From assembly GCA_015039365.1 (NCBI GenBank), contig WION01000110.1:90135-154134 (forward strand): 64,000 nucleotides of DNA, written 5' to 3'. Made by a program: the position numbers and the translations under genes. This DNA comes from Amanita rubescens (lineage: Eukaryota > Basidiomycota > Agaricomycetes > Agaricales > Amanitaceae). The notes below the pieces were generated by a model. The model had not been told where the DNA came from. It was given only the letters and a program-made list of their open reading frames with translations, and ran no database searches. Position 1 is the stretch's first letter. Each line of letters starts with the position of its first letter. Shown here piece after piece: positions 10,053 through 22,103 of this stretch.

Positions 10053-10189
10053 ATCAGGCTCGCTGCGATACTATACCAGTGGGACATCATGTCGGATGAT
10101 GAGCAAGCGAGCGGCGATGTGGGTCCTGGCAATATCGACGGCGGGGCCCATAACCTGACGAAGAAGACAGGTCTACGCAAGAGCATGTC

Positions 10190-10570
10190 CACAGCATGAG
10201 CAGGTGCAATAGCTTACCTATTGCGATATGATCTTAGCACTACCCTTCGGCGTAGTAGTGATAGTAAGAGGAAGAGAATGGATTGTCCTATTCTACGATA
10301 CAGGACAGGTTTATATACTAAGAGGGAACAAATATGTATCTACATATGTGTAAGCGTATAGTATAGATGAGAAGATATGGCGTGCTAAGCACACCATAAG
10401 GTGCGATCATGAGTCTATCATGATGTCACTATGATATCATAATGAAGTCATTATGATGTCATCTCTATGTCATACATAAAGGATGATGTGAGCGATATGA
10501 GTAACATTGATTGTAGTCAATCAGTAGTTAATCATTCTATAAATATATTTCTATATTTAACATCAATTGG
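10190..10570. other. Structured noncoding stretch, possible degenerate LTR
   Basis: The stretch contains a perfect hairpin (GCAATAG-cttac-CTATTGC, 10207-10225), a longer imperfect hairpin around 10237-10260, a TATA-like tatatacta at 10313, and a 10-bp inverted repeat ATCATAATGA/TCATTATGAT. It ends with ctatatttaaca followed by tcaattggc, which resembles an LTR end and primer-binding site. No matching TGTTAA start was found, so the LTR reading is weak. Confidence 0.25.
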
Positions 10571-10664
10571 CTCAGCTCAACTGGCTCGCAGCTTGAAGCC
10601 GAGCCAGCAACAACACTAGGCACCTGCATGACATATGAGTGACCTAGATGCAACTGACAAAATA

Positions 10665-12149
10665 TCATGACATACTACTAGGATGGTAATTGCCACTGTT
10701 GTAAAGGCCATTAGCCCAGCAGGTGATTTTTTCATTAAAGGTGATGTTTACCCTCCAAATATAGTTGGGATCGTTATTACCATAAGATGTTGCATCTTTG
10801 AATCCATAAGCCATAGGATTGTCGAGAATTCTAGTAAACGCAGCATGTGCATCCCAGTCCCACAACTGAACCTAAGCATACCTGGATCAGACAGGCGGTC
10901 ACAGAGAATAAATTTAGCATACATCACTGTGATTTCCCGAAAACCAATCGATCCTCGTTTGCAGTCTGCTATTGTAGACATTGATAAATGCCTTCTCGTG
11001 CGACTGGTTTGACGCAGGGAGCGCAATGAACTTAAAAACATGCAGAATCAATCCTTCCGCAGGTAACTGCGCTACGTACCAGAGGGCTGCGTTCCATCGG
11101 GGGTACGTTAATGAAAAGGTAGTTTCTTGCTCCTACTTGACTGCAGACGAGTAAGATCATTTCTTAATGGTCAGTTATATGGGCTTACTACTAGAGGATG
11201 GTTAGATCGCGGGATGCTACTGAAGAAGAACTGACTAGTTTCTCAACTAGCTCAAAATAGGCGTTCATCAGTTCATCAGAAAACCTAAGCCCGGCGAGTC
11301 TATATCAGGAAGCGCAATGAAGAGGCGGTACATACGTGGTCAGATCAGTAACCTGGTTGTATGAATCTCCCACATCATTAATACCGATCCACACCGAGAA
11401 TAATGTATTATCGGTTTGCCATGGTGTAGACTGGGGCTTGCTGGCAAACTTATTTAGGAAGGTATTGACTTCGTTCGTCAACGATATGCCTGAACCTGGC
11501 GTCACAAGTTTCGCATCGATGGTTGCGCCTCCCCATGCAAAGTTATAAGTGAGAATCATAGAGTTGTTGTATGTCGTTGTTAGAAAGTCGACCCAATTTT
11601 CACCTCCATCAGCGGTGTAACCGGGATATGGAGGATTCCCTAATGGGTTTCCGATTGAGGGAAGAGTACTTGATGCATTGAAACTAGTAGTTGAGTAGGA
11701 ATCACCGCTGTAGTAACTTTAACTTGAGTGTCGTCGAACCACTATAAGAGTGTTACTCACAAACTAAACCAGAAGTTAGGTGTAGGCTTCGGACACAACT
11801 TGCAAAATGAGGATTCTGAGCTCGCATAAGTGATCTGCCTCGTAAGGCACGTAATTTCTACAAACGCTCGTCAACAACGGTACAGATGGATCTGAGGCAT
11901 CATATCAGTCAAAGATCCAGAGGACTCTGGAATGGCGAATCACGCACCCTGCCGAGCATATCGTTGGTCCTGTCCATCCCTGTCCACCGCCTTCCGAGGT
12001 GATCAGCAATCGTCGGCTACGCCAATTCGAGTAAGTAATATTGCGGACGACGTACATTGTTCGCCAATCTGGGATTGTGCAGCTGCGCTTGGTAAGAAAA
12101 TGTGAAGGGAGAGAAGCGGAACCACGGCAAGCGAAGAAAAGGCAATCAT
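10665..12149 (-). CDS. CBM1-containing carbohydrate esterase family 16 acetyl esterase (SGNH/GDSL), possibly decaying
   Basis: Start ATG 12149. A signal peptide (MIAFSSLAVVPLLSLHIFL..) leads into a cellulose-binding CBM1 assembled over three exons: ..QIGEQC / GGQGWTGPTICSAGC / ITYASSESSFC. The exon ends are 12056-12149, 11944-11990 and 11761-11834. The SGNH esterase follows: block I FSFGDSY is completed across intron 11708-11760, then PLGNPPYPGY, block II NFAWGGATI and block III GINDVGDS (exon 11336-11707). Further exons give FSDELMNAYFELVEKL, GARNYLFINVPP and a C-terminus with NYHPSS carrying the catalytic His. CE16 enzymes deacetylate hemicellulose oligosaccharides outside the cell. Oddities: the exon between about 11250 and 11140 does not join in frame, and the protein stops right after HPSS, short of the usual C-terminus. 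The gene may therefore be recently inactivated. Confidence 0.75.
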
Positions 12150-13380
12150 CCCAGGAAAGCTGTCGTCGAGGTCATTCCCGTGCTTATATGGAAAATTCGG
12201 GAAAAGCCCACTGAATCGTGTGCCCGCTCTTTGATAACAGTTCGGAGGAGGAACCCCACTTTGATGTGTCATGGCGGGTCCAATTTCAGCGTGAGCGACT
12301 CCGGCCGACGCGGCGCTATTCAGATTGTCCCTAGACATGGTATGGTGATTCTTACGACTTGAATTATATATATATGGGCAGTTCTTTTCTTCTTCTTCTC
12401 GTTTGTTCAAGGGTACTGAGAAAGAGCCGACGTTGACGGCGCAAACTAGGGCTCATTCACACGTGCGGTCCCAAGTGGCCGACGCGTCGTGGACGGAGTT
12501 AAAGGCGACAATCAGTTGGGTGGCCCAGTGATCTCATTTCCAGCGTTCATCTTGATGCCATCCACTTCTACGTTGCGTGCTACATGCTGTGGAGATCGAC
12601 GATGATGAGAGTACGGAGGAGCGATGTAGCTTGGATGGACCCGAGCTAGCCCTGGTTCAGGCTAGCACTGACATTTAGTACCGCAATTCAAGCGTAGGTC
12701 TTCGAGTCCGACTGCCCGACCGTTTCAACGAATGCAGAAGACAAACTGGGACAAATACATTTACACGTGGCTGCCATTACCTCCGAATTGTCATGGACAG
12801 ATATGACCGCCTTTCACTTCCGCTATCGGAATAGAGGTCTTCTCGCTCTTGTCATAGTGCAGAGTCGTTGTCAGCCTTTACGTAACTCAAAGGTACTCTC
12901 GTTACCAACCATCGACATTTCCTGGGCCTTGAGTACAAAGCCAATCAACGGTCGCAGTTGTCGAACCTTCCACCTATGACCGAAGATGAAATCGAGCGTT
13001 ATATTCATCATCGCAGGTGTTACTATTCATCAAGCTTCAAGTACAGACCATTAGCAGTCTCGTTGCGGCTATCGCCGTCGTACTTTGTTTATTCTTAGGT
13101 ACCATGGTGCTGGGGTATTCGGCTGGGTGTGGGCGGCTGCCGAAGCCATCAAGGCGACGCTTGCAATCCCGGGAGTGGTGGTGGGGGGGTACAGAGCCTG
13201 TATGACGATGAGGTTCAAGGGATAAAGAATTAAGGTATTTTAAGGACATTATGACGGAGGAAGTACAAAAATGGACCTCGGTCCGAGTATACGCTGGTAT
13301 TTTTTTTAGTCGTCCTTGAGATATAATAATGATAATTCACTTATTTTAATAACCAACCGAGTTCTTGCCACGTCAACGCG
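12150..13380. other. Intergenic, no gene seen
   Basis: A shared upstream/downstream region between the esterase and panB. A TATA-like tatatatata lies at 12366, about 215 bp upstream of the esterase ATG. The remaining short open frames show no recognisable protein pattern. Confidence 0.5.
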
Positions 13381-14446
13381 TCACGCGCCCGTCATCATCT
13401 TTAAGAACCTATCCCATTCTTCCTCTTCCATTCCGTAGCTTTCAGCTTGTGCGTCCGGGAATAAACCGGATCGTACAGCCTCTGCATATTTATGAACGCC
13501 ACCATCACGCAGAGGTTTAAGTTCCGCGAATCTACGGGCGAATTTAGGCTTGTGTCCGGCGTAAGTGCCTAGCGCGTCGTCTATCACCAGAACCTGCCAG
13601 CGCGTCAGCGCTTCGTCATGATGCGCGCCACGGAGGGAAGAAAACGTACCTGACCGCTCGTCCAAGGCCCCGCGCCGATACCGATCGTAGGGATCGAAAG
13701 CTTCTCCGTGATGTATTTCCCCAGTTCTTTCGGAACAGCCTCAAGAACGACGGCGAACGCTCCTGCATCTTGCATCGCCATCGCGTCGCTCAAGACGGAT
13801 TTAGCCGCCTCTGCAGTTCGTCCTTGTACGCGATATCCAGAGAGTGCGATGACACGTTGCGGCAACAACCCTACGTGCGCCATAACGGGTATACCGATCG
13901 AGGTGAGGCGGTTAACCATCCCCGCGATTTCTTTTCCTCCTTCCATTTTGACGCCTTCGACTTGTCCTTCGCGGACGAGTCTGACTGCGTTTGAGATGGT
14001 TGATTCCGGGGAGGAGTGGTACGTTCCGAAGGGCATGTCGGCGACGATGAGAGGGTGGGAGGATCCGCGGCCTCGGAAAACGGCGCGGGAGTGGTGGATC
14101 ATTTCGTCGAGGGTGAGTTGGGTTGTGGATGGGTAACCTAGGCAGACTTGGGCGAGGGAGTCGCCAACGAGGATGATGTCGATAAGAGGAGAGGATGAGC
14201 ATGCGATGGAAGTTGGGTAGTCGTAAGCTGTGAGCATCGCGATGGGTGTTTTGGATGCGCGGAGGTTTTGTAGGGTTTGAATTGTGACTTTTTTACGTGC
14301 TGGAGGTGGGCGATGTGAGGTGGAAGTAATGGAGGTGAGTCGTATGACGTACCCGGCGTGGATGGGCCGAACTCGGTAGAGGAGGGGCGAAAGCTCATGT
14401 ATCTCCTACCTAGAGCGAAGGACATGGAAGCGAGAGACCTTGACAT
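13381..14446 (-). CDS. panB: 3-methyl-2-oxobutanoate hydroxymethyltransferase (ketopantoate hydroxymethyltransferase)
   Basis: Three exons, 14353-14446, 13650-14299 and 13381-13593, sum to 957 nt (318 aa), the normal length; introns are 53 and 56 bp. It catalyses the first step of pantothenate synthesis, adding a hydroxymethyl group from 5,10-methylene-THF to 2-oxoisovalerate. The motifs run in family order: MLTAYDYPTS, VGDSLAQVCLGYPST (metal/substrate site), IVADMPFGTY, GVKMEGG, IPVMAHVGLLPQ, GYRVQG, VLEAVP and IGIGAGPWTSGQVLV. The first 35 residues are Ser/Arg-rich and could be a mitochondrial targeting peptide. The neighbour at 14567 is divergent, with only 120 bp between start codons. Confidence 0.95.
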
Positions 14447-14566
14447 GGTTTGAATACATTCCAGAGAGCGAGTTTAATAATTTTTATATCATGATTTTTC
14501 GAGTCGGGAGATCATTCGAATCCGGAACGAAAGATTGCCGGACACAGCCACATAAAATAAGGAGTC

Positions 14567-15920
14567 ATGCCGCCCCTCCAAGACATCACACATAAATTCT
14601 TGTCGCCCCTGCCTCCGTCTTCATCTCCAGCCCTTTCGTATATCGATGAAGTCGAGGAAAAGATAAACCCATCTTCAGCTTTTTTAGCGCTCCCAACTTC
14701 ACCCGCACGTCAAGGATCAAACTTTGTTTTTTCAACTCCCAAGGCTAATACCCCGGCGCCAAGAGACTCCGATCCGTTTGGCTTTCTCGCAGCAGAGCGC
14801 AAGCTCAAGCTCGAACGAGGGAAGGATCACGCGCGTCGTCAGCCTTTAGCTCCCCTAGAACCACAACGAAAACGGCAAAAGCTCGAAACCAATGCCACGC
14901 CTGGTAAGCATGCCCCACACTCGCCCTCAACCCACCCAACTCTAACTCGACTCTATAGGCCACTCTAGGTCTAGCGCTGTCAAACTCAACCAGACTACAA
15001 CTCCCATATCCAAACCATCCGCCGGTACCAGAACCTTACTAACCCCACCCGCCATCGCTCCCCTTCACACCTTAAAGAAAAGACGCGTTGAACGCACGAC
15101 AACAACCTTTTCCTTTGACAACGATGACGAGAACAATCCTTTCCTACTAGTCAGCTCTCCGAGCGTGTTATCTACACCTTCCCCTGTTAAGCCTAGACCT
15201 AGGCTGCGTTCTTCTCCCGGGGATGATAACGTGGAAAATGACGAGAATGTCAATCCTTTCTTCAGTCCCGCGTTGGAAGAAGGGGAAGAAAAGGACGTGC
15301 CTTCGGTTGTTAGCTCAGCGGTCGTTACGCCGATAAGGCGTAGAAGGAAACGTGATAGGATGGTACTAGAGGAAGTACAAGAAGAACGAGTCCAGAATGT
15401 GGATGATTCTGCGCTTGTGGATGATCGTCGTGCATTGCGGTCTCAGTTACCAAAGAGGAAGACGAGAGAAGAGCCTAGTGCGGAGGTTAGCACGCCTGTT
15501 AAAAAGAAGGCTAGGACGACCAAATCAACAGGACGGAAGGGTAAGGAGAAGGAAGAACCGGGGAAGGAAGATGGAGGAGGGAAGAGACGATCTGCGAGGT
15601 TATCCAAGCAAAGTCAGCTCGCGGACGGAAATAAAGGGAAGAAGGAAAAGGCGAGCAAGACGACGCGGGGTGTGGCTAAAGGCAAAGGAAAGGAGAACGC
15701 TGGTAAAACGTCTGCTCCTACGAAAGTCAAGGGAAAAGGCAAGGCCAAAGCCAAGGATAGGGAAGGCGAAGTTGATGAAACGGTGAGTTTATCGTTGATC
15801 ATGTCACCGCATCGTTGACGCGTGCTATTCTAGTGGGAAAAGGAACGAGCTACGCGGGTCGCATATTTCAAGAAGTTGGAGTCGTACGAGTTGGAAACAG
15901 AGAATATTTATGTTGTTTGA
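14567..15920 (+). CDS. Basic disordered nuclear protein with FGF motif, KEN box and conserved-looking C-terminus; sororin-like candidate
   Basis: Exons 14567-14903, 14959-15782 and 15834-15920 stay in frame and give 415 aa. The protein is mostly disordered, Lys/Arg/Ser/Pro-rich and probably nuclear (PKRKT, KKKARTTK-type signals). Three islands stand out: DPFGFLAAERKLK (residues about 68-80) with an FGF core, a KEN box in KGKGKENAGK near residue 363, and the last 28 residues (WEKERATRVAYFKKLESYEL..), which form a predicted helix. An FGF motif, a KEN degron and a C-terminal helix domain are the hallmarks of sororin, the Pds5-binding antagonist of Wapl in cohesion. The resemblance is in motifs only; other chromatin proteins remain possible. 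Confidence 0.75.
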
Positions 15921-16021
15921 CAGTATGCACTTTCTCTCTGTACTATAATACCCTATGTGTATGTACAGTCCCATGTAATCCAGGTCCCAGGGTATAGTAA
16001 ATTGTATCATGAATGCTACTA

Positions 16022-18318
16022 TTATTCTTCCTCGCCGGCACATTCCACCTCGAATTTCGCCTCTGCATTCTCGTTATCCCAGATCCATCGTCCGGTATAG
16101 ACCACCCCTGTAACCACCATAACCCGCAACTTTGATCCTTCCCGGTCCATCACCGTACGCGCATGTTCGAGCGTGAACGATCGATGATACTGTTGCTGTT
16201 CAATACCACCACCACTGCCACCGCCATCCATGATGATCTTGCCCCCATTTCTACCATTCCAATTCCCATTTCCATTTCCGTTTCCGTTTCTGTGCCAGAG
16301 ATTATCACGGCGGGCGTTCATCTCACTGGAACCACCCTGGTTGGCGTTGAAATTTGGGTTGAACCCGTACGCGGCCATAAGTCTGCTGCTAACAGCTGCG
16401 CGTGGTGGTGGTCCGGATGTGCCATCTAAGCTTGCGTCGTGGTGGGCGCTACCACCAACACCGTCATTGTCGGAGACGTAGTCAGAGTCCAAGTCCGAGT
16501 CAGACTCGGTGAGTTCCGGAGAGGGAGTCAAAGCCCGGTCAAATGCCCACGAGTTGCCATTGAGGAGGCGTATCTCATCTGAAGGTAACCATGAATGATG
16601 ATGTTGTTGTTGTGGAAGATCAGGTGGGATCCACTGAACGTGGAGTCTCAACGTATGCAAGTTGGTTGCAGAAGAAATGGCATCCACGATGGATTCCTAT
16701 CAAAAAGACACGCGTCAACGTCCCATGTCAACAACCATTTAAGAGACGGACTCACCATATCCCCCATGACAACAGCAACACTACACGCCAGCTCTTCCAG
16801 CTCTGGAAACGTCTTGCACACACACTCGATATCCGACAACGTCATCTGAGCTTGTCCCACGATCCACTTCCTCAACCCCTTGAAGGTATTTTCGGATCGG
16901 GTTGGTTGAGTTTGCCCTGGGAGCACCGAATCCAAAGAAGGGGAGATATCCCCGTGTACCCTCGCCATATCCAATATAAACGAGCGAGGGATATCGGTGT
17001 ACCCGCTCGTTGTAAACGTGAGTAGGCGGAGAGATTCGAGGCCTGGGTTGACGACGAGCGCTCGGATCCAGGGGAATAGTTTGTTAGGGCCTAATGTGTC
17101 GATTGAGGATGTGCGTACGGTCAGGTTTCGGAGTGTCGGTAGCACAGGGAGGTTTTGTGATGCATCGGAGTCGTGGTTGGTAGTTGTGGTAGTAGTAGAG
17201 TTTGCGGTGCGGAGCTGGAGAGGCCAACCTCTGGGCCATATGTTTCCTGCTCCGGGATTGAGAAATTCGGTGTCGAGAGTGTGAAGGCGGGGTAGGAGGG
17301 TGAAGATGGTGAGAACGGCAGAGGGCGGGGCGCCTTTGAGGTAGAGGTTTTGTAAGAGGGGAAGTTGGGAAATGACGGAGACGAGGATCGTGGGTGGGAC
17401 ACCGGCGCAACGCTGTGTTGTCAAAAATGTTAGAAAAACGTGACTAGTAAGGGACCGGACGTACGCCGAGTTCAAGCTCTGTCAGGGTTTTCCCTAGCTC
17501 TTGGCCTGCCCATCCTTGTAAAACCTTTGGAGGGCCTTCCATGCACCAAATACTGATCTTGCACAGTGCCTTCCATTTTGATAGCTCTGACCAGACTTCC
17601 GGACCAAGGTCACTGTGTGATCGGATGGTAAGTTCCCGCAAGGGCGCTTTGATTTCTCGGATCACGGTAAGGAAGCAAAGGAGGGGGTGGAAAAAGGTCT
17701 GGTCTCGTTCAGAGGTTGTGCCGTGTAGTATGGAAGATCCGGGAAGTGCGTTGGTTGACCAGGGCGACAAGGTAGAGTTGTTTTCGTTGGAGGAGAAAGG
17801 AATGTGAAAGGCTACAAAGGATGCTGACGGCGAGTCATCTGTCCAGACTAGAGAATGTAGGTCCGTGCATAGGGTGAGCGCTTGTAGCGTTTCGTGCGTA
17901 ATATTTGGCTGTAGCGGTCGATTTGCAAAGTGTACGGCGCCTAGTGGAGTTGATAAGCTACGTTCGTGAGGTTGTGGAGTTACTGACCTGTTTCCTTGAT
18001 CTTCCAAACGTATTTGGCGAGTTCTGGTCGGTTTATAAGCGTTGCAGAAGGGTGGTACAACTTTGACTATCGAGCATAAATGGCAGGCGATTCTCAAGTG
18101 GCGATGAGACGCACCTGTTTTATCCGTGAATCCAACGTTCTATACAGCAACGGCGTAGCGACCTGGTTGAAGGCTTTGTTCACGAGCGCGCAAGTATGCC
18201 AATGTTTGCGGTCAGATAGGTCAGCGAGGATTGGTTGGAGGACGTCCAATGGCAAATCAGTAAAACGCCTCGCACGCGAATCAGCTTGCCTCTCAACCAC
18301 CACCAACGAAGGACTCAC
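16022..18318 (-). CDS. F-box protein with leucine-rich-like C-terminal region; start codon not found
   Basis: Exons 18115-18318, 17988-18060, 17465-17940, 16756-17412 and 16022-16696 sum to 695 in-frame codons. The F-box lies at the start (FTDLPLDVLQPILADLSDR...CALVNKAFNQVATPLLYRTL), followed by the typical agaricomycete continuation LYHPSATLINRPELA and repeated short Leu-rich segments (LPLLQNLYL, LPRLHTLDTEFL). A Gly/Asn-rich low-complexity insert precedes the last 60 residues. F-box proteins link substrates to the SCF ubiquitin ligase through Skp1. Anomaly: the open frame begins with GTG and contains no upstream ATG; a DPH5 fragment sits about 90 bp upstream, so the original 5' end may have been lost in a rearrangement. 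Confidence 0.8.
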
Positions 18319-18408
18319 ATTGGTTCGGGAACAAGGTTAACCTGGGCTCAGTTGCTTACGCATCAGGCCATCAGGGCCTATTACGAAGTTTGTCTAACTC
18401 CGCGCGCT

Positions 18409-18476
18409 TGTTTTATCTTATCGGCCTCGGTCTCTGCGACGATATCATTCTTCGTGGCCTCAATGCTTGTTAGACT
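18409..18476 (+). pseudogene. Duplicated 5' fragment of DPH5
   Basis: About 65 bp nearly identical to the first codons of the DPH5 gene at 22104-22172. The ATG is replaced by TTG and 5 nt are deleted after the GACGA; similarity stops abruptly after ctcaatgc. It cannot be expressed as DPH5. It marks one side of a duplication or insertion that also involves the lineage-specific gene between the copies. Confidence 0.85.
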
Positions 18477-18896
18477 CCGCTGAGATGGCTAAACTCAGGG
18501 TATCCTTAGTCGAACAAGATCACACCTACGCAGCGCGCCATCGTGTAGCTACCTGCTCGTGTGCACGACGTGCAGCCGATTCATTTGCGTCTTTGTACTC
18601 AGGAATCAGGACTCGGAATCGATCGATGACACGGCCCGTTTAACATACATGCATGACCTTGCGTTCCATACTACAACCGACAATCGCCAGACAAAGTGGT
18701 ACTACCAGTAATGTACTTCAATAAGCAACTTTTAATCGGTAGCAAATTCGGCGTTAGGAAAACCTAATTCCTGAAACGTTATTGCAACAGGCATGTTGAA
18801 TATCTCCCGTGAGGCTGTGTCCCTCATCGCTAGCAAGTGTATTGTAAATGTACCTATTTGAAATACAGGGTTGAGTCATGACCACTATTTTAACAT

Positions 18897-21813
18897 TCAC
18901 TCCAACGTAATCGCATCCCAAGGCGTTAAAGGGCCATCCTCGTCTCCTAATGGCCAATAACGGTTTAAATTAGAAAAATGACTAAATTGAAAAGAAAAAA
19001 AAAGATGCGTACCATCCCATTCAACTGACGCAACGGGTAAGTCCAGGAAACGGGGAATATCGGGTGAATCGGCGGCAAACCCAAATATCTGGTGAAAGAC
19101 GCGTAGATCCTCCCATATCTCAGCCGGCAGGTGCCACGCCCCGACATGGATTTTCGACTGATGAAGCTCGCCCAGTCCTAACACGCTCATGTCAGCTGGG
19201 CTAAGATGTTTCAACCCTTTTCGATCCTCTGCCCAAAACCATGATATTTCGAACGCGTCATCAACGTCCTGAAGGTTCTTAACAAATAAAAATACTGCTT
19301 GTGGGGCTGGGAAGGGTGATTTCGGAGAGAAGCAGCTCTGGAAGCAGATCTTGCAATTTACGCCTGTCACTGATCATCGCATTTCATAAGTAGAGAGTTG
19401 TCGTTATCCTAAACTTTTCCTGCTTACCTATCGCCATATCCATGCAAGTAGTACATGACAATCGGATTTGGGACAACATTCGTTCGCCTTGTGCAAGGAA
19501 CGATTCGAGATATAACGATGGAGCGTCAAACTTCGATTGGCAGCAGATAGCTGGGTGCCCTGCTTGAGGTGCGGACGAAACACTTTGGGGTATGGTAAAA
19601 CTTGAGGATGTCAATAATGATTTTGATAATCGCATTCTTGACTTACCATGTCCAAGAGAAGTTGTCAATAGCTACTTCAGACACCTCAATATCCGATTCA
19701 TCATCGTTGATATGCCAACCATGCCACGTGAAGCGATATTCACGGTTGAAAGTGAGTCGCACAGCCCTGGCATGCCTCGTTGGCGAGATCAACATGATCG
19801 GATTCTTCAACAATGGGCGCCGCAGAAAAAAATAGTTCCTCCCAATCAGAAAATCATATATCGCAAGTAAACACGCTTTCTTGTCAATCTGATACCTATC
19901 TGATATAATTCCGTTAGACAGTAAAGCATCCTTCATCGCATCCGTGTCATGCGAAGACAGGTTCGGCAACTCCATCATACAATTCCAGGAACCTATACCG
20001 TTCACAGGTTCCTGAGTGCAAGAAACATTTGCATCATGAAAAATCAGGTGCGGGTAACAAGAAAACGCACGATGGATACTTGTAAACGCTGACAATCGTC
20101 GATATAAATATGACAGCTGCAATTAGTAAAATTCACGGATTCAGGAAGAATGCAACGTTCCCGAGTCTGTCGTGGAGAGGGGCCGGAGAGCCAGCAGAAG
20201 AGCCGACCGTCAGATGTAAGTCGCATACTACTCGAAAGACAGCCGAGTTGAATCCCTTGAATGAGGTAGCGAAAAGCAGCCTTAAAGACAGGGAGCTCAG
20301 GTGAAGGTTTGTGGATGCTTTGTTACTAACCTGGAGTTCCCCGTGCTGTATATTTTCGTCAATAAGGTACCGAACTGCTGGTAAGTCACAGTGACATACC
20401 AGCTGAATCCGTCGAAGCCAGGACTCTCGCTGAGGTAAAGGTTTACGTTCTCCAAATATATATCAGATACAAGCCATCTGACACGAAGTTTAGAAGGATC
20501 GCACCACCGTGGAATATCAGGGTAGGCACTTTGTTGGAAAAACACACGCCAAAAAGCTGAGCAAGATGCTGATGTCTTCATGAATACGTGAGAAGGCATG
20601 ATCTTGACTGACAATGATGACGTGACTCGCCGAAAATTGTATTCCAGAATCATCTTTGCATCATTCCTGAAAGACTAATATAATATGACCTCCACACCGG
20701 CATAAAAGCTTGCGGTAGCACTCACTTGTAAAGCGGATCCCCCTCTGTAGGTTCTGGCAGTCATGATCTGATTGTGAATGACAACAGTGTATTCCTGGAA
20801 TGGGTCCTGTTCATTGACATCGTGAGGCCGGGTTCCTTCATATCTTCTCCGTGGCGTGCTGATGGCTCGAAGATCACCATATTTAAGGACACTGTACTAC
20901 TGCATGTCAGCTCCAACACGGGACGATATCAATAAGCATACATCTGAGAAATCAAGACCATCCATTTTCCTTGCCATATCATTGAGGAGTAACGTTTGAA
21001 TATCCGCGGTTCCACCGTTGGGGAAGATCTATGAATCATGCCGTTAGCATCATACAGACAGGATAAGTCTGGCGCACATATTGGTTCAAGTTGCCTTGAA
21101 TATCTGTGAACGTTCCTCCTGAAATCGTGACTTCCCTAGAGTTTGAGAGTAAACCCGTCGACGACGGTACCGGCGAAGAAAGTGACAACGCCTGTCGGAT
21201 CGCTTTGTTAATCTTCTATAATCAATTTTCCATATTGGTACCTGGAGATCTCTGCGCAGGCAACTAACTCGGAGCTGGTAAGAAGATAGAACGGTTTGGA
21301 ATGCCTTCGCTTTCGGTGAGCGCTTAGTAGGGGTCCCAAGTATCTGCTCCATTTCAGATTGCATGCTTGATACAGTGCTATTTGTCGACGATCAGTTAGC
21401 ATAGATGAACCCCGGACGGTGGATATACTCACGTCAGGAAATTATCGCATACTCCCTTAAATCTCTCGCACACCGGATCGTGCTCCCTTGCATACCGAAC
21501 AGCTAATTCAATAAGACTCGCGATCTCATTAGTGATGGCACAAAAGTCGTCTCTATTCCTTTTAATTGCCTGTAGAGAATGAGCAAACTAATGCACATAG
21601 AGCGGTGATCCAATTCACGTGAAGACGTTCCAACATCCGAGTAAAGACATCCGCGATGCGTTTGACAGATGGAATATGTGCGAGATTGTTAGTCGTCACT
21701 GCGTTTATCGCAGTATCCAAAGCGCTCCAAATCCAATCGTCATTGGGTGATGATTCCGACTCTTCTGCAACGATTCGAACAGCCTTGACTTTGTCACTTC
21801 TGATAGGGGGCAT
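18897..21813 (-). CDS. Large lineage-specific multi-exon protein, function unknown
   Basis: ATG 21813, stop at 18897, about a dozen exons with canonical 45-60 bp introns (for example after ..RMLERLH, after FLT, and the last one after VEWDG). The N-terminal 150 residues are helical. Then comes an ISGGTFTDIQGNLNQ element, a signature I associate with many agaricomycete-only proteins; later segments are rich in aromatic residues (IPRWCDPSKLRVRWLVSDIY) and end with a Cys-rich patch (CTTCMDMAI/GVNCKIC, CX2C pairs) before DLPVASVEWDG. No enzyme motif is seen. One junction uses an AAAG acceptor at about 20654; the others are standard. It lies between the two DPH5 copies. Confidence 0.6.
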
Positions 21814-22103
21814 TGTGGTAGTAACTTGGATGTGAGCGCGCAAAGCGGTGCTGTGTCCTATATGAGGCGAATGTTGTTTCCATAACGAGCGAGTGTGTAC
21901 TCGGACGCGACCTTATACTCTCGAGTGGGAGTTAATCGGCTTGCAACACCCCGCCATTCAACCTAGCCTGTTGCGTGGCGAGTCGCACGCTCTTAACCGA
22001 CTCTTGGAATTGTGGGGAAGCAGGCATTGGGTAGAATCAAGAAGTTGGCCGCTGACGTGCCATTTATATCTATTTGTGCGCCCCTAGCTAGCGCACGTGG
22101 CAC

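Noticed and set aside
10207..10260. tRNA-like hairpins
   Set aside because: The stems do not form a cloverleaf, and there are no A/B box sequences at the right spacing.
13708..14136. Plus-strand ORF opposite panB
   Set aside because: Shadow of a conserved enzyme on the other strand.
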